Shown piece after piece: positions 18,025 to 26,687 of a DNA stretch of 64,000 nucleotides. Each line of letters begins with the position of its first letter. Position 1 is the first letter of the stretch. The stretch lies in the NCBI RefSeq assembly GCF_016587435.1, contig NZ_BNJJ01000003.1, positions 372,001 through 436,000 of the forward strand. Reading direction: 5' to 3'. The stretch is from Dictyobacter formicarum. Lineage in GTDB: Bacteria; Chloroflexota; Ktedonobacteria; Ktedonobacterales; Ktedonobacteraceae. The position numbers and the translations under genes were made by a program. The notes beneath the pieces were generated by a model. The model had not been told where the DNA came from. It worked only from the letters and a program-made list of their open reading frames with translations, and ran no database searches.

Positions 18025-19332
18025 TTATGGCTGCAGGGTTACAGTTTCCTTAGTAGCTTGATCGGTTACCGGCTGCATAGCTTTCTTGGATCTGGTATAG
18101 TAAGCTCCCAGTTTAACACCAGGCAATTCGATACAGCGATAGAGCACATAACAAAAAGGAATTAACAGGCAAAATACACAAAGCCAGTATAACCCATATC
18201 GGATTCCAGCCGGCCAGGAGGAAAAATATTGAAAGACATTATCCATAAACCAGAACAATGTCGGCTCATGCCAGATATAAAGTCCATAGGATAACATGCC
18301 TATCTTACACAGTGGTGCGCTTTCCCATAACCAGGTAATCACAGGCGGTCCAAAGAGCACACCAAGAATACACAGACCAAAACTGATGGAGAAGCTGAGC
18401 TCATAGAGCCAGTTATGCGCTCCAATATAGGGCACCAGGACTGAATACAAAGGAGTATCATACCAGAATGTCATGAAGCAGAAACCGATGACACCCGCTA
18501 ACCAGATACACCAGCTATAGCGTTTGATAAATATACTCATCTTTTGCTCGGGCCGCCGCTGGGTCAGCAGATAGCAGGTACAGATCATCATTCCGATGGC
18601 GAAGTCTTCGAGATATTTTCCGCTCTGACCATAGATCACAAATTTAATGGCATAATGCACATACGATGGTACCCATAAATGCTGATGGGGATTTATTTCC
18701 CAGGAACGTCCCCAGGCTCGCGTTGTGAGGCCCCACAAGACCATTGCCAGCAAACAGGTGAATAGCGTGGTCACCTTCCACTTATCTTCACATCTTGATA
18801 CAAACCAGCGGATACCCAGGGCAATAAATGGCAAGAGCATATAATATTGCCACTCGACCGCCAGGGTCCAGAAGGGGCCGTTGATGGCTTGATAGGTACG
18901 GCGAGAGGAATCCATTAAAAAGGTAAAAAAGAGGGCAAGTTGTTTCCAATGATCGATCTGTAAATAGATTGGCGCTGCAAATATGATCAGAAAAAAGAGC
19001 GCGAAGTAATAACCCGGCCAGATACGGCAAATACGCCGTATGTAAAAAGTGCGCATCGAAGGCCAGGGCTCTTGAAAAATCATCGATTTCGCATAGGGCA
19101 AAAATAGCAAGAAGCCTGACAGCACAAAAAAGAGTGTCACACCACAGCTACCAACCACAGACACGGCAGCAATGATGCTCCCCGTATCTTTAAGATTCCA
19201 GACGTGCTTCACACGAGAAAAGAGGTTAACATGATAAAAGATTACCAGTAAACAGGCAAAACCACGCACGCCATCCAGAACAGTAATAGTGTTTTTTTTC
19301 GGGATAACTTTTGATGAAGCGATCAATGCCAT
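18025..19332 (-). CDS. acyltransferase 3 family membrane protein
   Basis: 435 residues with about ten hydrophobic segments. LDGVRGFACLLVIFYHVNLF holds the family's R-G-[FL]...H active-site His, and FFVLSGFLLFLPYAKS with the RRICRIWPGYY segment completes the signature. These integral membrane enzymes acylate sugars of exopolysaccharide, peptidoglycan or lipids. No glycosyltransferase genes are nearby, so the acceptor is unknown. The polar C-terminal tail (SKKAMQPVTDQATKE) is probably cytosolic. Confidence 0.88.
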   Translation of the reverse strand: MALIASSKVIPKKNTITVLDGVRGFACLLVIFYHVNLFSRVKHVWNLKDTGSIIAAVSVVGSCGVTLFFVLSGFLLFLPYAKSMIFQEPWPSMRTFYIRRICRIWPGYYFALFFLIIFAAPIYLQIDHWKQLALFFTFLMDSSRRTYQAINGPFWTLAVEWQYYMLLPFIALGIRWFVSRCEDKWKVTTLFTCLLAMVLWGLTTRAWGRSWEINPHQHLWVPSYVHYAIKFVIYGQSGKYLEDFAIGMMICTCYLLTQRRPEQKMSIFIKRYSWCIWLAGVIGFCFMTFWYDTPLYSVLVPYIGAHNWLYELSFSISFGLCILGVLFGPPVITWLWESAPLCKIGMLSYGLYIWHEPTLFWFMDNVFQYFSSWPAGIRYGLYWLCVFCLLIPFCYVLYRCIELPGVKLGAYYTRSKKAMQPVTDQATKETVTLQP

Positions 19333-19507
19333 ATACCCAATCTATATATATCTGATAGAACGATTATCAGTTTGCCTCTATTTATCGGCTCGCCACAATC
19401 TTTACTAGAGGCATTTAAGCAACCCTAGCATACTTTAAAGGCCCTCGTCAAATTTTATAGACAAATTTCGCATCTATGTAGCTTGATCCTGCGCTACAAC
19501 ATAAAAA

Positions 19508-19715
19508 TTTTTGAGCGCCACAGGTGCGAAATTATATTCCGTTCAGTAGTATAAAAAGTGCGCAGAGAGACTGTTTGAAAAGCATGCACTTCGTGTCCGC
19601 GACCCCTGACGGTTCGCGCCGTCGGCACTCAAAAGTCGAGAGGAAGTTGGAAGTGCGCCTGGCGCACTTCCAACTTCCTCTCGATAAAGATACAGGCGCA
19701 CATGCGTCCGTTCGT
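19508..19715. repeat. palindromic intergenic element, copy B
   Basis: The left end at 19563-19581 (AGAGAGACTGTTTGAAAAGC) matches the reverse complement of the end of copy G. Next is the conserved module in reverse orientation (CCCCTGACGGTTCGCGCCG, 19603-19634), then a palindrome at 19636-19684 with perfect 24-bp arms, a 1-nt loop and tip GTGCGCC-T-GGCGCAC. A degenerate second module (TTTTTGAGCGCCACAGG) lies to the left at 19508. It sits between divergent genes, within about 115 bases of the start of the FMN enzyme. Confidence 0.85.
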
Positions 19716-19798
19716 CAGAGGGCAACAGTGATACAATACAAATGTTTACGATCAGTGTATTTGTTCTATCTTGCCAGGCGGCACAAAGGGGTTGACGC

Positions 19799-20986
19799 AT
19801 GAAAGATGATCAGAAAAGTATGCCATCCTATGGGCTCGGACGTCAGATGCAGGTATATATGCAGGGATTGCAGGGACAACTTCCCTCACTTCCTGTCGCG
19901 CCGGAGGCGTTGGAGCAACAGGCGATCGCGCATCTGAGTCAGAAAGCCAGTGGCTATCTGGCCGGCATGGAAGATACGATGCAGGCTAATCTGCGCGCGT
20001 TTCAGCATTGGAGTATTCTTCCACGTATGCTGCGCGATGTTTCACAACGCCAGTTATCCACGACTATCCTGGGCATGCAGCTACCCGTACCACTGTTACT
20101 GGCCCCCATTGGGGTGCAATCAATTATTCATCTCGAAGCCGAGATAGCAGTTGCCAGGGCGGCACATGCGACCGGAGTACCAATGATTCTCAGTACGGCT
20201 TCCTCGCGAAGCATCGAGGCGGTCGCACAGGAACTTGGGAACACTCCTCGCTGGTTTCAGCTTTACTGGAGCAAAAATCCAGATCTCAATGCCAGTTTTG
20301 TACGCCGGGCCGAACAGGCAGGCTATAGCGCTATCGTCGTAACGCTGGATACCAGGCTCCTTAGCTGGCGTGAGCAGGATATTCAAAATGCCTACTTACC
20401 CTTTTTATTAGGTGAGGGCCTGGCCAATTATTTCAGTGATCCGGTCTTTCGCCAGGCTCTGGCCCAGCCGCCCGAGGAAAATCCGGGCATGGCCATTCGC
20501 TATTTCATCGATATCTTCCTCAATCCCTCCTTGACCTGGGATCAACTCAGCTTTTTAAGGCAACACACGAGCCTGCCCATCTTCCTCAAAGGTATTCTGC
20601 ATCCAGATGATGCTCGCCTGGCTATCGATGCTGGTATGGATGGAATTATTGTTTCCAACCATGGTGGACGCCAGGTAGGCGGATCACGGGCGGCATTGGA
20701 TGCTTTGCCTGCTGTGGTTGAGGCGGCTAATGGACAGCTACCCATTCTCTTTGATAGCGGCATCCGGCGCGGATCGGATGTTTTGAAAGCCATTGCGCTG
20801 GGCGCGAAGGCGGTGCTGCTTGGCAGGCCATATATCTGGGGATTGGCCCTGGGCGGCGAGGCCGGTGTGCAGCAGGTGCTACAAAATCTGCTGGCAGATC
20901 TAGATTTGACCCTGGCTGTGAGTGGCTTTTCCTCTATTAGTCAGCTAGATGCATCTCTATTGGTGAATGAACGCCTGGCACAATAA
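19799..20986 (+). CDS. FMN-dependent alpha-hydroxy acid oxidase/monooxygenase (lactate 2-monooxygenase-like)
   Basis: 395 residues, TIM barrel. Key features: PVPLLLAPIGVQSIIHLEAE at the FMN site, FQLYWSKNPDLN, FLKGILHPDDARLA with the FMN-contacting Lys, SNHGGRQVGGSRAALDALP with the catalytic His and Arg, and DSGIRRGSDVLKAIALGAKAV as phosphate clamp. Family members oxidise L-lactate, glycolate or related 2-hydroxy acids. Its roughly 50-residue insert (LGEGLANYFSDPVFRQALAQPPEEN) recalls lactate monooxygenase rather than glycolate oxidase. Start after AAAGGGG. Palindromic element B lies in its upstream region. Confidence 0.88.
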   Translation: MKDDQKSMPSYGLGRQMQVYMQGLQGQLPSLPVAPEALEQQAIAHLSQKASGYLAGMEDTMQANLRAFQHWSILPRMLRDVSQRQLSTTILGMQLPVPLLLAPIGVQSIIHLEAEIAVARAAHATGVPMILSTASSRSIEAVAQELGNTPRWFQLYWSKNPDLNASFVRRAEQAGYSAIVVTLDTRLLSWREQDIQNAYLPFLLGEGLANYFSDPVFRQALAQPPEENPGMAIRYFIDIFLNPSLTWDQLSFLRQHTSLPIFLKGILHPDDARLAIDAGMDGIIVSNHGGRQVGGSRAALDALPAVVEAANGQLPILFDSGIRRGSDVLKAIALGAKAVLLGRPYIWGLALGGEAGVQQVLQNLLADLDLTLAVSGFSSISQLDASLLVNERLAQ

Positions 20987-21044
20987 ATGTTACTAAGATG
21001 GGATATTATCTTTATTGTAAAGGTACGCATGGAGGAAACATCGT

Positions 21045-21701
21045 ATGCCTCAGCTTGATTTGACACCAGACCAGTTATTGACCACCACACGCGCTGTCCG
21101 TAAACGTTTAGATCTCTCGCGTGCGGTCGAGCCAGGGATGGTGAAGGAGTGCATTGAAATCGCGGTCCAGGCTCCCAGCGGCAGCAATAGTCAGCAATGG
21201 CATTTTGTGGTGGTGACCGATGCTGAAAAACGGAAGGGCCTGGCAGAGTTGTATAGAAAAAGTTTTAGCCAGTATCGCACCAGCGCTACCGAGAGCCTCG
21301 AAAAACTCAAGGCCAGCAAACCAGACCTTGCTCAGGTCCAGCAACGAGTCGCCTCTTCCGCGGACTATCTGGCGGAACATCTGCATGAGGTGCCCGTTCA
21401 CGTTATTCCTTGTATACGGGGCCGTTTAGAGGGCGCTTCCTCCCATGAACAGGCGGGTGTATGGGGCTCTATCTTACCTGCCGTATGGAGCTTTATGCTG
21501 GCAGCACGGGCACGTGGTCTGGGAACAGCCTGGACTACGCTGCACCTGGCCTATGAAAAAGAGGCGGCAGCGCTCCTCGGTGTTCCTTTTGAGAAGATTA
21601 CTCAAACGTCCCTGATTCCCGTCGCCTATACCCTTGGTACCGATTTTAAAGCTGGTTCTCGCCAACCATTGGAAAAAATTATTCATTGGAATAACTGGTA
21701 A
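21045..21701 (+). CDS. nitroreductase family protein
   Basis: 218 residues. RAVRKRLDLSRAV at the N-terminus and VQAPSGSNSQQWHFVVV are the FMN-phosphate and flavin-contact segments of the family, and AARARGLGTAWTTLHL is the C-terminal helix/strand. These dimeric FMN enzymes use NAD(P)H to reduce nitro groups, quinones or enones. It lies 58 bases after the FMN hydroxy-acid enzyme, on the same strand, with a GGAGGAAA site, so the two may share a transcript. Confidence 0.88.
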   Translation: MPQLDLTPDQLLTTTRAVRKRLDLSRAVEPGMVKECIEIAVQAPSGSNSQQWHFVVVTDAEKRKGLAELYRKSFSQYRTSATESLEKLKASKPDLAQVQQRVASSADYLAEHLHEVPVHVIPCIRGRLEGASSHEQAGVWGSILPAVWSFMLAARARGLGTAWTTLHLAYEKEAAALLGVPFEKITQTSLIPVAYTLGTDFKAGSRQPLEKIIHWNNW

Positions 21702-21872
21702 AAATTCCGATAGCTACTGTAGTATTACCTCTACTCCTCTAACTACAGTAGCTATTTTGTATTGTTACGCAACAAACGGTACTCCCCAGCGTATTTTAAA
21801 GATATATACCTTTTTACCTATCCCACTACTTTACAGGTATCTATCAGCACTCTTAATAAAGAGGAGATGACT

Positions 21873-22106
21873 ATGTTTTATCCTTTCAGTGGCATAATGT
21901 ATCTCATCGGCATTGGTTCACCCGGACTCGTGGCCCTGGCCGCCATCTTTTGGATCTGGGTGATTGTAGATTGTATTACGAAAGAGCCCTCCAATACGAA
22001 TGATAAAGTTGCCTGGCTAAGCTTTATTCTCTGCGTCCCCTTCTTTGGAGCCCTACTCTACTATTTCATTCGCCGTCCGGAGCGTATGAAAACAATCGGG
22101 CAGTAA
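21873..22106 (+). CDS. small membrane protein, PLDc_N-like
   Basis: 77 residues from the ATG at 21873; AGAGGAG six bases upstream decides this start over one 111 bases earlier. Two hydrophobic segments (SPGLVALAAIFWIWVIVD and VAWLSFILCVPFFGALLYYF) flank the polar ITKEPSNTNDK turn, and the protein ends FIRRPERMK. This is the pattern of the PLDc_N (cardiolipin synthase N-terminal) family, here as a stand-alone protein of unknown role. Confidence 0.8.
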   Translation: MFYPFSGIMYLIGIGSPGLVALAAIFWIWVIVDCITKEPSNTNDKVAWLSFILCVPFFGALLYYFIRRPERMKTIGQ

Positions 22107-22108
22107 AC

Positions 22109-22152
22109 GGTTAGAGCGAGGGCCTATTATGCGCACCTCCCTCGCTCTAACC
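22109..22152 (+). terminator. hairpin after the PLDc_N-like gene
   Basis: GGTTAGAGCGAGGG pairs perfectly with CCCTCGCTCTAACC, starting three bases after the stop codon. No clear T-run follows. Confidence 0.6.
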
Positions 22153-22303
22153 CATATATGCTTCTTATATTACTTCTATATATTTTCACCCCTGAATCAT
22201 AAGGCATAATGAGTCATCTGACATGGACCTTATAGCATATTTTTTACTATACTATGATGGGGGAAGTGCTGTTTAGCAATATTTTGAGATAGATAGAGGA
22301 CAT

Positions 22304-23743
22304 ATGGAGCAGTTAGATATATATTGTTCCTATTGTGGAGCAAGCAATCAAAAAGAGGAGATGCAGTGCTTTGCCTGTGGCCATACTCTTTCAGATGACG
22401 AAACACCTATCGATACTCCTGCACCAGAAATCCTCCTCCAGCAACGCTATCGCTTGTTAAATGAGGTAGGTGAGGGCGGCTTTAGCATCGTCTATCGCGC
22501 TGAAGATACTCAGACCCATCAGATTGTTGCTGTCAAAGCTGTAAGCCTGCGTGGACTCTCGACCCAGGAAAAGATCGAGGCCACGGATGCCTTTAATCGT
22601 GAAGTTAATATCTTGACAAAATTAACACATCGGAATCTACCACGCCTCTATCAACATTTTTCGGATGCCGAGTGCTGGTATATGGTGATGGATTATATAG
22701 AGGGAGAAACGCTAGAAAAATATCTGGAACGCCACAAACAGATGCCATTTCGCCTGGAAGAGGTGTTGGATATCGGTGCTATCCTCTGCGATGTCCTGGA
22801 CTATCTCCATTCCAATCAGCCAGCCATTATTTTTCGCGACCTCAAACCTGCCAATATTATGTTAACGTCAGGTGGCTATATCTATGTAATTGACTTTGGG
22901 ATTGCTCGTCAGTTTAAACCTGGTCAGCTAAAGGATACCATACCTTTTGGTTCGCCAGGTTATGCTGCGCCGGAGCAGTATGGGAAGGCTCAGACGACTC
23001 CGCGCTCAGATATCTATAGCCTGGGAGCTATTCTACATCAACTGATGACCGGGGCAGATCCCAGTCAATCTCCTTTTGCCTTTGCTCCACTCCCTAATCT
23101 CCATCAGCATGCTGTCGCTAAATTAGATACGTTGTTGCAGCGTATGGTGGCTCTGGATAGTCAGCGGCGTCCGAATTCACTGGCAGAGGTGCAGCAGGTT
23201 TTACAGGAAATTTCGAAGCTCCATTATCATCAGCAGGGCCTCTCTAGCCAGTATTACCAACCTGCTATATTCAGATCATTCCAAAAGGCGGTCTACGCGC
23301 AATTGCCATCTGCAAACTCTATATCCAACAATATAGGTGTAACTAGTTTTGTGCAACAACAACAACAACAGCAACAAACCTTCTATGCTTTTTCACCATT
23401 TGCTCAGAGTACGATGCCACCACCATCTAACAAATATCAGTTATATAGTATTCTATGTAGCCTGCTTGGCATATTTATGCCACCTTTCTTATGCCTGGCC
23501 TCAACACAACTTTTGCATATTCTGCAACATCATATTGTTATCACTCTATTCTTCTCTGCATTCCTTCTGGTACCATCAATTATGGGCATTGTTTTTGGGC
23601 ACAAGGGGCGCGCGTTTGCCCGGCATACAGGCACCAGCGCGGATACCGCTACAGTTGGCATGACGCTTGGCTACATTTTTACTGCCATCTACCTTATTTT
23701 TTCTCTCTGCTTCTTCGCCACAACAGTTGTATTGTTCTTATAA
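22304..23743 (+). CDS. Ser/Thr protein kinase with zinc ribbon and C-terminal membrane segments
   Basis: 479 residues. A zinc ribbon (YCSYCGASNQKEEMQCFACG, residues 6-25) precedes the kinase (about 46-310), which has VGEGGFSIVYRAED, the VAIK-like VAVKAV, FRDLKPANIM in place of HRD, DFGIA and APEQYGKAQTTPRSD. A linker with an uninterrupted run of eight Gln (residues about 351-358) leads to two or three hydrophobic helices resembling DUF4190. The kinase is therefore tethered to the membrane by its C-terminus. The missing His of HRD is also seen in related bacterial kinases (YRDLKP), so activity is likely kept. Substrate unknown. Confidence 0.9.
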   Translation: MEQLDIYCSYCGASNQKEEMQCFACGHTLSDDETPIDTPAPEILLQQRYRLLNEVGEGGFSIVYRAEDTQTHQIVAVKAVSLRGLSTQEKIEATDAFNREVNILTKLTHRNLPRLYQHFSDAECWYMVMDYIEGETLEKYLERHKQMPFRLEEVLDIGAILCDVLDYLHSNQPAIIFRDLKPANIMLTSGGYIYVIDFGIARQFKPGQLKDTIPFGSPGYAAPEQYGKAQTTPRSDIYSLGAILHQLMTGADPSQSPFAFAPLPNLHQHAVAKLDTLLQRMVALDSQRRPNSLAEVQQVLQEISKLHYHQQGLSSQYYQPAIFRSFQKAVYAQLPSANSISNNIGVTSFVQQQQQQQQTFYAFSPFAQSTMPPPSNKYQLYSILCSLLGIFMPPFLCLASTQLLHILQHHIVITLFFSAFLLVPSIMGIVFGHKGRAFARHTGTSADTATVGMTLGYIFTAIYLIFSLCFFATTVVLFL

Positions 23744-23805
23744 TGACAATGGCAATTGCCATTCATTTCTATCTATTTGCAGACATAACTTTAGCCAACA
23801 AAAAC

Positions 23806-23843
23806 GATGCCACACTTCAGCCCGGGCATTGAAATGTGGCATC
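23806..23843. terminator. hairpin between convergent genes
   Basis: GATGCCACA pairs with TGTGGCATC around a 20-nt loop containing CCCGGG, midway between the kinase gene (+) and the DUF4870-like gene (-). Only moderately stable. Confidence 0.45.
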
Positions 23844-23890
23844 TCAGCAGAATCATCTCGTTCAGGATAGCATTTGCTTACTTCTTGCTA

Positions 23891-24532
23891 CTAGATGGTC
23901 CCGCTTCTTTTGGAAAAACGCGCGATCAGTGCTTCTGCGTAATCGCCCACGATCGGTAACTTAAATCTGACGCCGCGATAAGCCTGTAGCATCAAAAAGA
24001 CCCAGAGGACAAAGCCCACTGCCAGGACCAGGAAGGTAAAGCAGCCCGTAATGGGCGAGAGCAATGTTCCTATTAACCAGAGGCCTGAGATTAATCGTAA
24101 AAGGACATAGACAATTACGAGAGGAGTAAACACAACAATAGATTGCGCGGCATGAAAGCGAACAAAACTATTTTTGCGCTCGATAAAAAAGAATACAATA
24201 CCGGTAAAGCACAGTCCCAGATAACTCAACAACGCTGCTCGCCTTGAGCGCAGGCCGGTCGTGCTCTGATCCTGATCCCTGTCCCTCTGGCTAACACTGA
24301 TCGGAGGAACATAGGTATTGGATTGTTGCTGCTGTTGTTGTTGGTACTGCCCGCCTGTATATTGCTGCCCACCCTGTCCATAAACGTAGTTAGGATCACT
24401 TTGCTGAGAACCAATACCGGGCTGATTTGCTCCGTAGGGATCGTCAGATGAACTCGATGGATTGTATCCCCCATAGCCACCATATGGTCTGGATGGATCG
24501 GGTTGTTGGTTTTGATTAGGATTTGTACTCAT
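23891..24532 (-). CDS. DUF4870-like membrane protein with Gln/Gly/Tyr-rich N-terminus
   Basis: 213 residues from the ATG at 24532, which has GGAGG nine bases upstream; a longer ORF begins 54 bases earlier. Residues 1-85 are low-complexity (PYGGYGGYNPSSS, YTGGQYQQQQQQQS), and the rest has three membrane segments (LLSYLGLCFTGIVFFFIERK, FHAAQSIVVFTPLVIVYVLL, TFLVLAVGFVLWVFLMLQ). The FHAAQS and IVGDYAE parts match the paralogue at 4461-5042 (FHAMQS, FVGDWAE). Function unknown. Confidence 0.82.
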   Translation of the reverse strand: MSTNPNQNQQPDPSRPYGGYGGYNPSSSSDDPYGANQPGIGSQQSDPNYVYGQGGQQYTGGQYQQQQQQQSNTYVPPISVSQRDRDQDQSTTGLRSRRAALLSYLGLCFTGIVFFFIERKNSFVRFHAAQSIVVFTPLVIVYVLLRLISGLWLIGTLLSPITGCFTFLVLAVGFVLWVFLMLQAYRGVRFKLPIVGDYAEALIARFSKRSGTI

Positions 24533-24770
24533 GAGAGCATTCCTCCGTCCATAAAGAAAAACTTTTCTACCATGTATTACGGCCACTGTGTCAGAAAGGT
24601 TAGAGAGAAACTAAAAGTGTTTTACCACATTCTCAGCAAAAATACAGAAATTCAACTCATCTACAAAAAATTAGATAGAGAATGTACATCCAACAGGGGG
24701 CAAAATTCGTATTGGAAGTAGGAGCACTAATGCGTTGTGAGGCGACCAGGTTCTGGTAAGGAGACGCGCT

Positions 24771-24971
24771 ATGTTTCACTATATGGACCGTAAAGAAGCA
24801 ATAGAGATGTTGCGTAAAGCGGGCTTCAGCCACGGAGAGATCGATCGTATCACAAGATTTCGCAAGCACTTTATCCCAAATGAGTTAGATCAATCCCGCG
24901 ATGATCATCGTCGTCTCGAATTTACGCGTTGGTTATTCCGAACCGGTAAATTGACAGATTTTGTTAGCTAA
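24771..24971 (+). CDS. small hypothetical protein (66 aa)
   Basis: The start is well supported by GGTAAGGAG seven bases upstream. The protein is basic and helical (RKEAIEMLRKAGFSHGEIDRITRFRKHFI ... RLEFTRWLFRTGKLTDF). The first half looks like a helix-turn-helix-sized unit, but no family is recognised. It is followed by a hairpin and is probably monocistronic. Confidence 0.7.
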   Translation: MFHYMDRKEAIEMLRKAGFSHGEIDRITRFRKHFIPNELDQSRDDHRRLEFTRWLFRTGKLTDFVS

Positions 24972-24996
24972 ACGTCCAACCAACGTAGATGTGGCT

Positions 24997-25027
24997 AACC
25001 TATCAGAAAATAGCTCTCTGATAGGTT
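24997..25027 (+). terminator. hairpin after the 66-aa gene
   Basis: AACCTATCAGA pairs perfectly with TCTGATAGGTT; an outer CGTAGA/TCTACG pair extends it. It lies 26 bases past the stop codon, with no T-run of note. Confidence 0.55.
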
Positions 25028-25109
25028 AATTCTACGTGCCTCAGGCCAATCCTCTTTTTCTATCTTCCCCCTACCTGTTTACAATTTTCGTGGCGCAGAA
25101 AACTGAGTC

Positions 25110-25139
25110 CTGGCAACATAAGGGTAAAAAGTTTATAAT
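25110..25139 (+). promoter_or_regulatory. probable promoter of the xylose isomerase gene
   Basis: CTGGCA (25110-25115) and a perfect TATAAT (25134-25139) are separated by 18 bases, and the start codon follows about 40 bases downstream. Confidence 0.5.
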
Positions 25140-25180
25140 GAATAACAGTCAACGAATTATAGAACTACATGGAGGCAATA

Positions 25181-26395
25181 ATGACACTACCACCTCAGTT
25201 GACACAGGAAAGCACCAGCGATCAATATACTCCCAGAAAAGAGGATAAGTTTACTTTTGGACTCTGGACGGTTGCGAATCAGGGTCGTGATCCTTTTGGT
25301 GATGTTGTTCGCCCGGTTCTTAATCCTGTGCGTAGCGTGCAGAAGCTTTCAGAGTTGGGTGCCTGGGGCGTCAACTTCCACGATAATGATCTGGTGCCCT
25401 TTGATGCGACACCTGCCGAACGTGATCGTATCGTGAGCGATTTTAAGAAGGCCCTGAACGACTATGGTATGGTTGTTCCTATGGCCACCACCAACCTTTT
25501 CTTCCACCCTGCATTCAAAGATGGTGCATTTACGGCTGTCGATCCCAGTGTGCGTGCCTTTGCCTTGCAAAAAACGATGCGCGCTATCGATCTGGGTGTT
25601 GAACTGGGTGCCCAAACATATGTGTTCTGGGGTGGACGCGAGGGTGTTGATAGTGAGGCCAGCAAAGATCCTGTCGAAGCACTGAAACGCATGCGTGATG
25701 CGATCAATTTTCTGTGTGAATATGCCATTGATAATGGCTACAATCTGCGCTTTGCGTTGGAGCCTAAGCCCAACGAGCCGCGCTCAGATACTTACTTCGC
25801 TACTATCGGTCATATGCTGGCCTTTATTTATACGTTGGATCATCCTGAGATGGTTGGTGTAAACCCTGAGGTTGCACACGAGCATATGTCTGGCCTCAAT
25901 TTTGTGCACGGTGTCGCCCAGGCGATTGAGGCAGGCAAACTGTTCCACATTGACCTGAATGATCAGAAGGGTCCTCGCTTTGATCAGGATCTGCGCTTCG
26001 GCAGTGAGAATATCAAAAGTATGTTCTTCCTGGTACGTTTGCTAGAGAATAGCGGCTATGATGGCCCACGCCATTTTGACGCCCACGCATATCGCACCGA
26101 GGACGACCAGGGCGTATGGGACTTTGCCGCTGGTTGTATGCGTACTTATAATATCTTGCGTGAGAAGGCTCGTCGCTTTGATGCTGATCCCGAGGTTCAG
26201 CAGCTCTTAGCGACCATCAACGCTGGCAATGCGGACCATATCTCCTGGCTGAGTGAGGTACGCAAGGGCTATAGCAAAGAACTGGCTAATAAATTAAAAG
26301 AGGCAACATTTGATGCAACAGCGCTGGGACAGCGCGGCTATCAGTACGAGAAATTGGATCAGATGGCTGTTGAACATATCTTTGGTATTCGCTAA
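25181..26395 (+). CDS. xylA: D-xylose isomerase
   Basis: 404 residues of the class I (Streptomyces-type, shorter) xylose isomerase. The ATG at 25181 is preferred because GGAGG lies five bases before it and overlaps the alternative ATG at 25169. Seen motifs are [10 protein letters not shown] (catalytic His/Asp), [17 protein letters not shown] (metal Glu and Lys), [13 protein letters not shown] (metal Glu and His) and [17 protein letters not shown] (metal Asp residues). It converts xylose to xylulose in the cytosol and usually also glucose to fructose. No xylulokinase or transporter is adjacent. Palindromic element C lies between the stop codon and the terminator. Confidence 0.95.
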   Translation: MTLPPQLTQESTSDQYTPRKEDKFTFGLWTVANQGRDPFGDVVRPVLNPVRSVQKLSELGAWGVNFHDNDLVPFDATPAERDRIVSDFKKALNDYGMVVPMATTNLFFHPAFKDGAFTAVDPSVRAFALQKTMRAIDLGVELGAQTYVFWGGREGVDSEASKDPVEALKRMRDAINFLCEYAIDNGYNLRFALEPKPNEPRSDTYFATIGHMLAFIYTLDHPEMVGVNPEVAHEHMSGLNFVHGVAQAIEAGKLFHIDLNDQKGPRFDQDLRFGSENIKSMFFLVRLLENSGYDGPRHFDAHAYRTEDDQGVWDFAAGCMRTYNILREKARRFDADPEVQQLLATINAGNADHISWLSEVRKGYSKELANKLKEATFDATALGQRGYQYEKLDQMAVEHIFGIR

Positions 26396-26404
26396 AGATT
26401 TCTA

Positions 26405-26610
26405 AGAATGTGTCTGAAAGACATAGGGTTCGCGCCTGCGGCCCCTGACGCTATGCGCCTTGGGCGCTCAATAAATCTTTTAAGTGTTGGTGCAACCTGC
26501 GCGCAAAGCGCGCAGGTTGCACCAACACTTAAAAACAGGTTCGGGTGCATATGCACCCGCCTGTACGGGGGCTCCTGGCTTCCCATGGTGATGGACTTCA
26601 GACACACTCT
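26405..26610. repeat. palindromic intergenic element, copy C (both ends present)
   Basis: The clearest copy. Terminal inverted repeats are AGAATGTGTCTGAAAG (26405-26420) and CTTCAGACACACTCT (26596-26610). Inside are the conserved module in reverse (CCCCTGACGCTATGCGCC, 26442-26460), a palindrome with perfect 27-bp arms (26478-26504, 26508-26534, loop AAA) and the second module with its own small palindrome CGGGTGCATATGCACCCG (26542-26559). It starts 9 bases after the xylA stop codon and separates it from the terminator. No target duplication is obvious. Confidence 0.9.
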
Positions 26611-26626
26611 AACGTAATGCTTAAGG

Positions 26627-26663
26627 GCAGGCGAGGCAGTTATTATACCTCGCCTGCTTTTTT
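26627..26663 (+). terminator. Rho-independent terminator downstream of xylA
   Basis: GCAGGCGAGG pairs with CCTCGCCTGC, followed by TTTTTTTATTT. It is the only + strand terminator after xylA but lies 230 bases beyond its stop, past element C. Confidence 0.85.
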
Positions 26664-26687
26664 ATTTATATGGGTGTTCCAGGAGGA

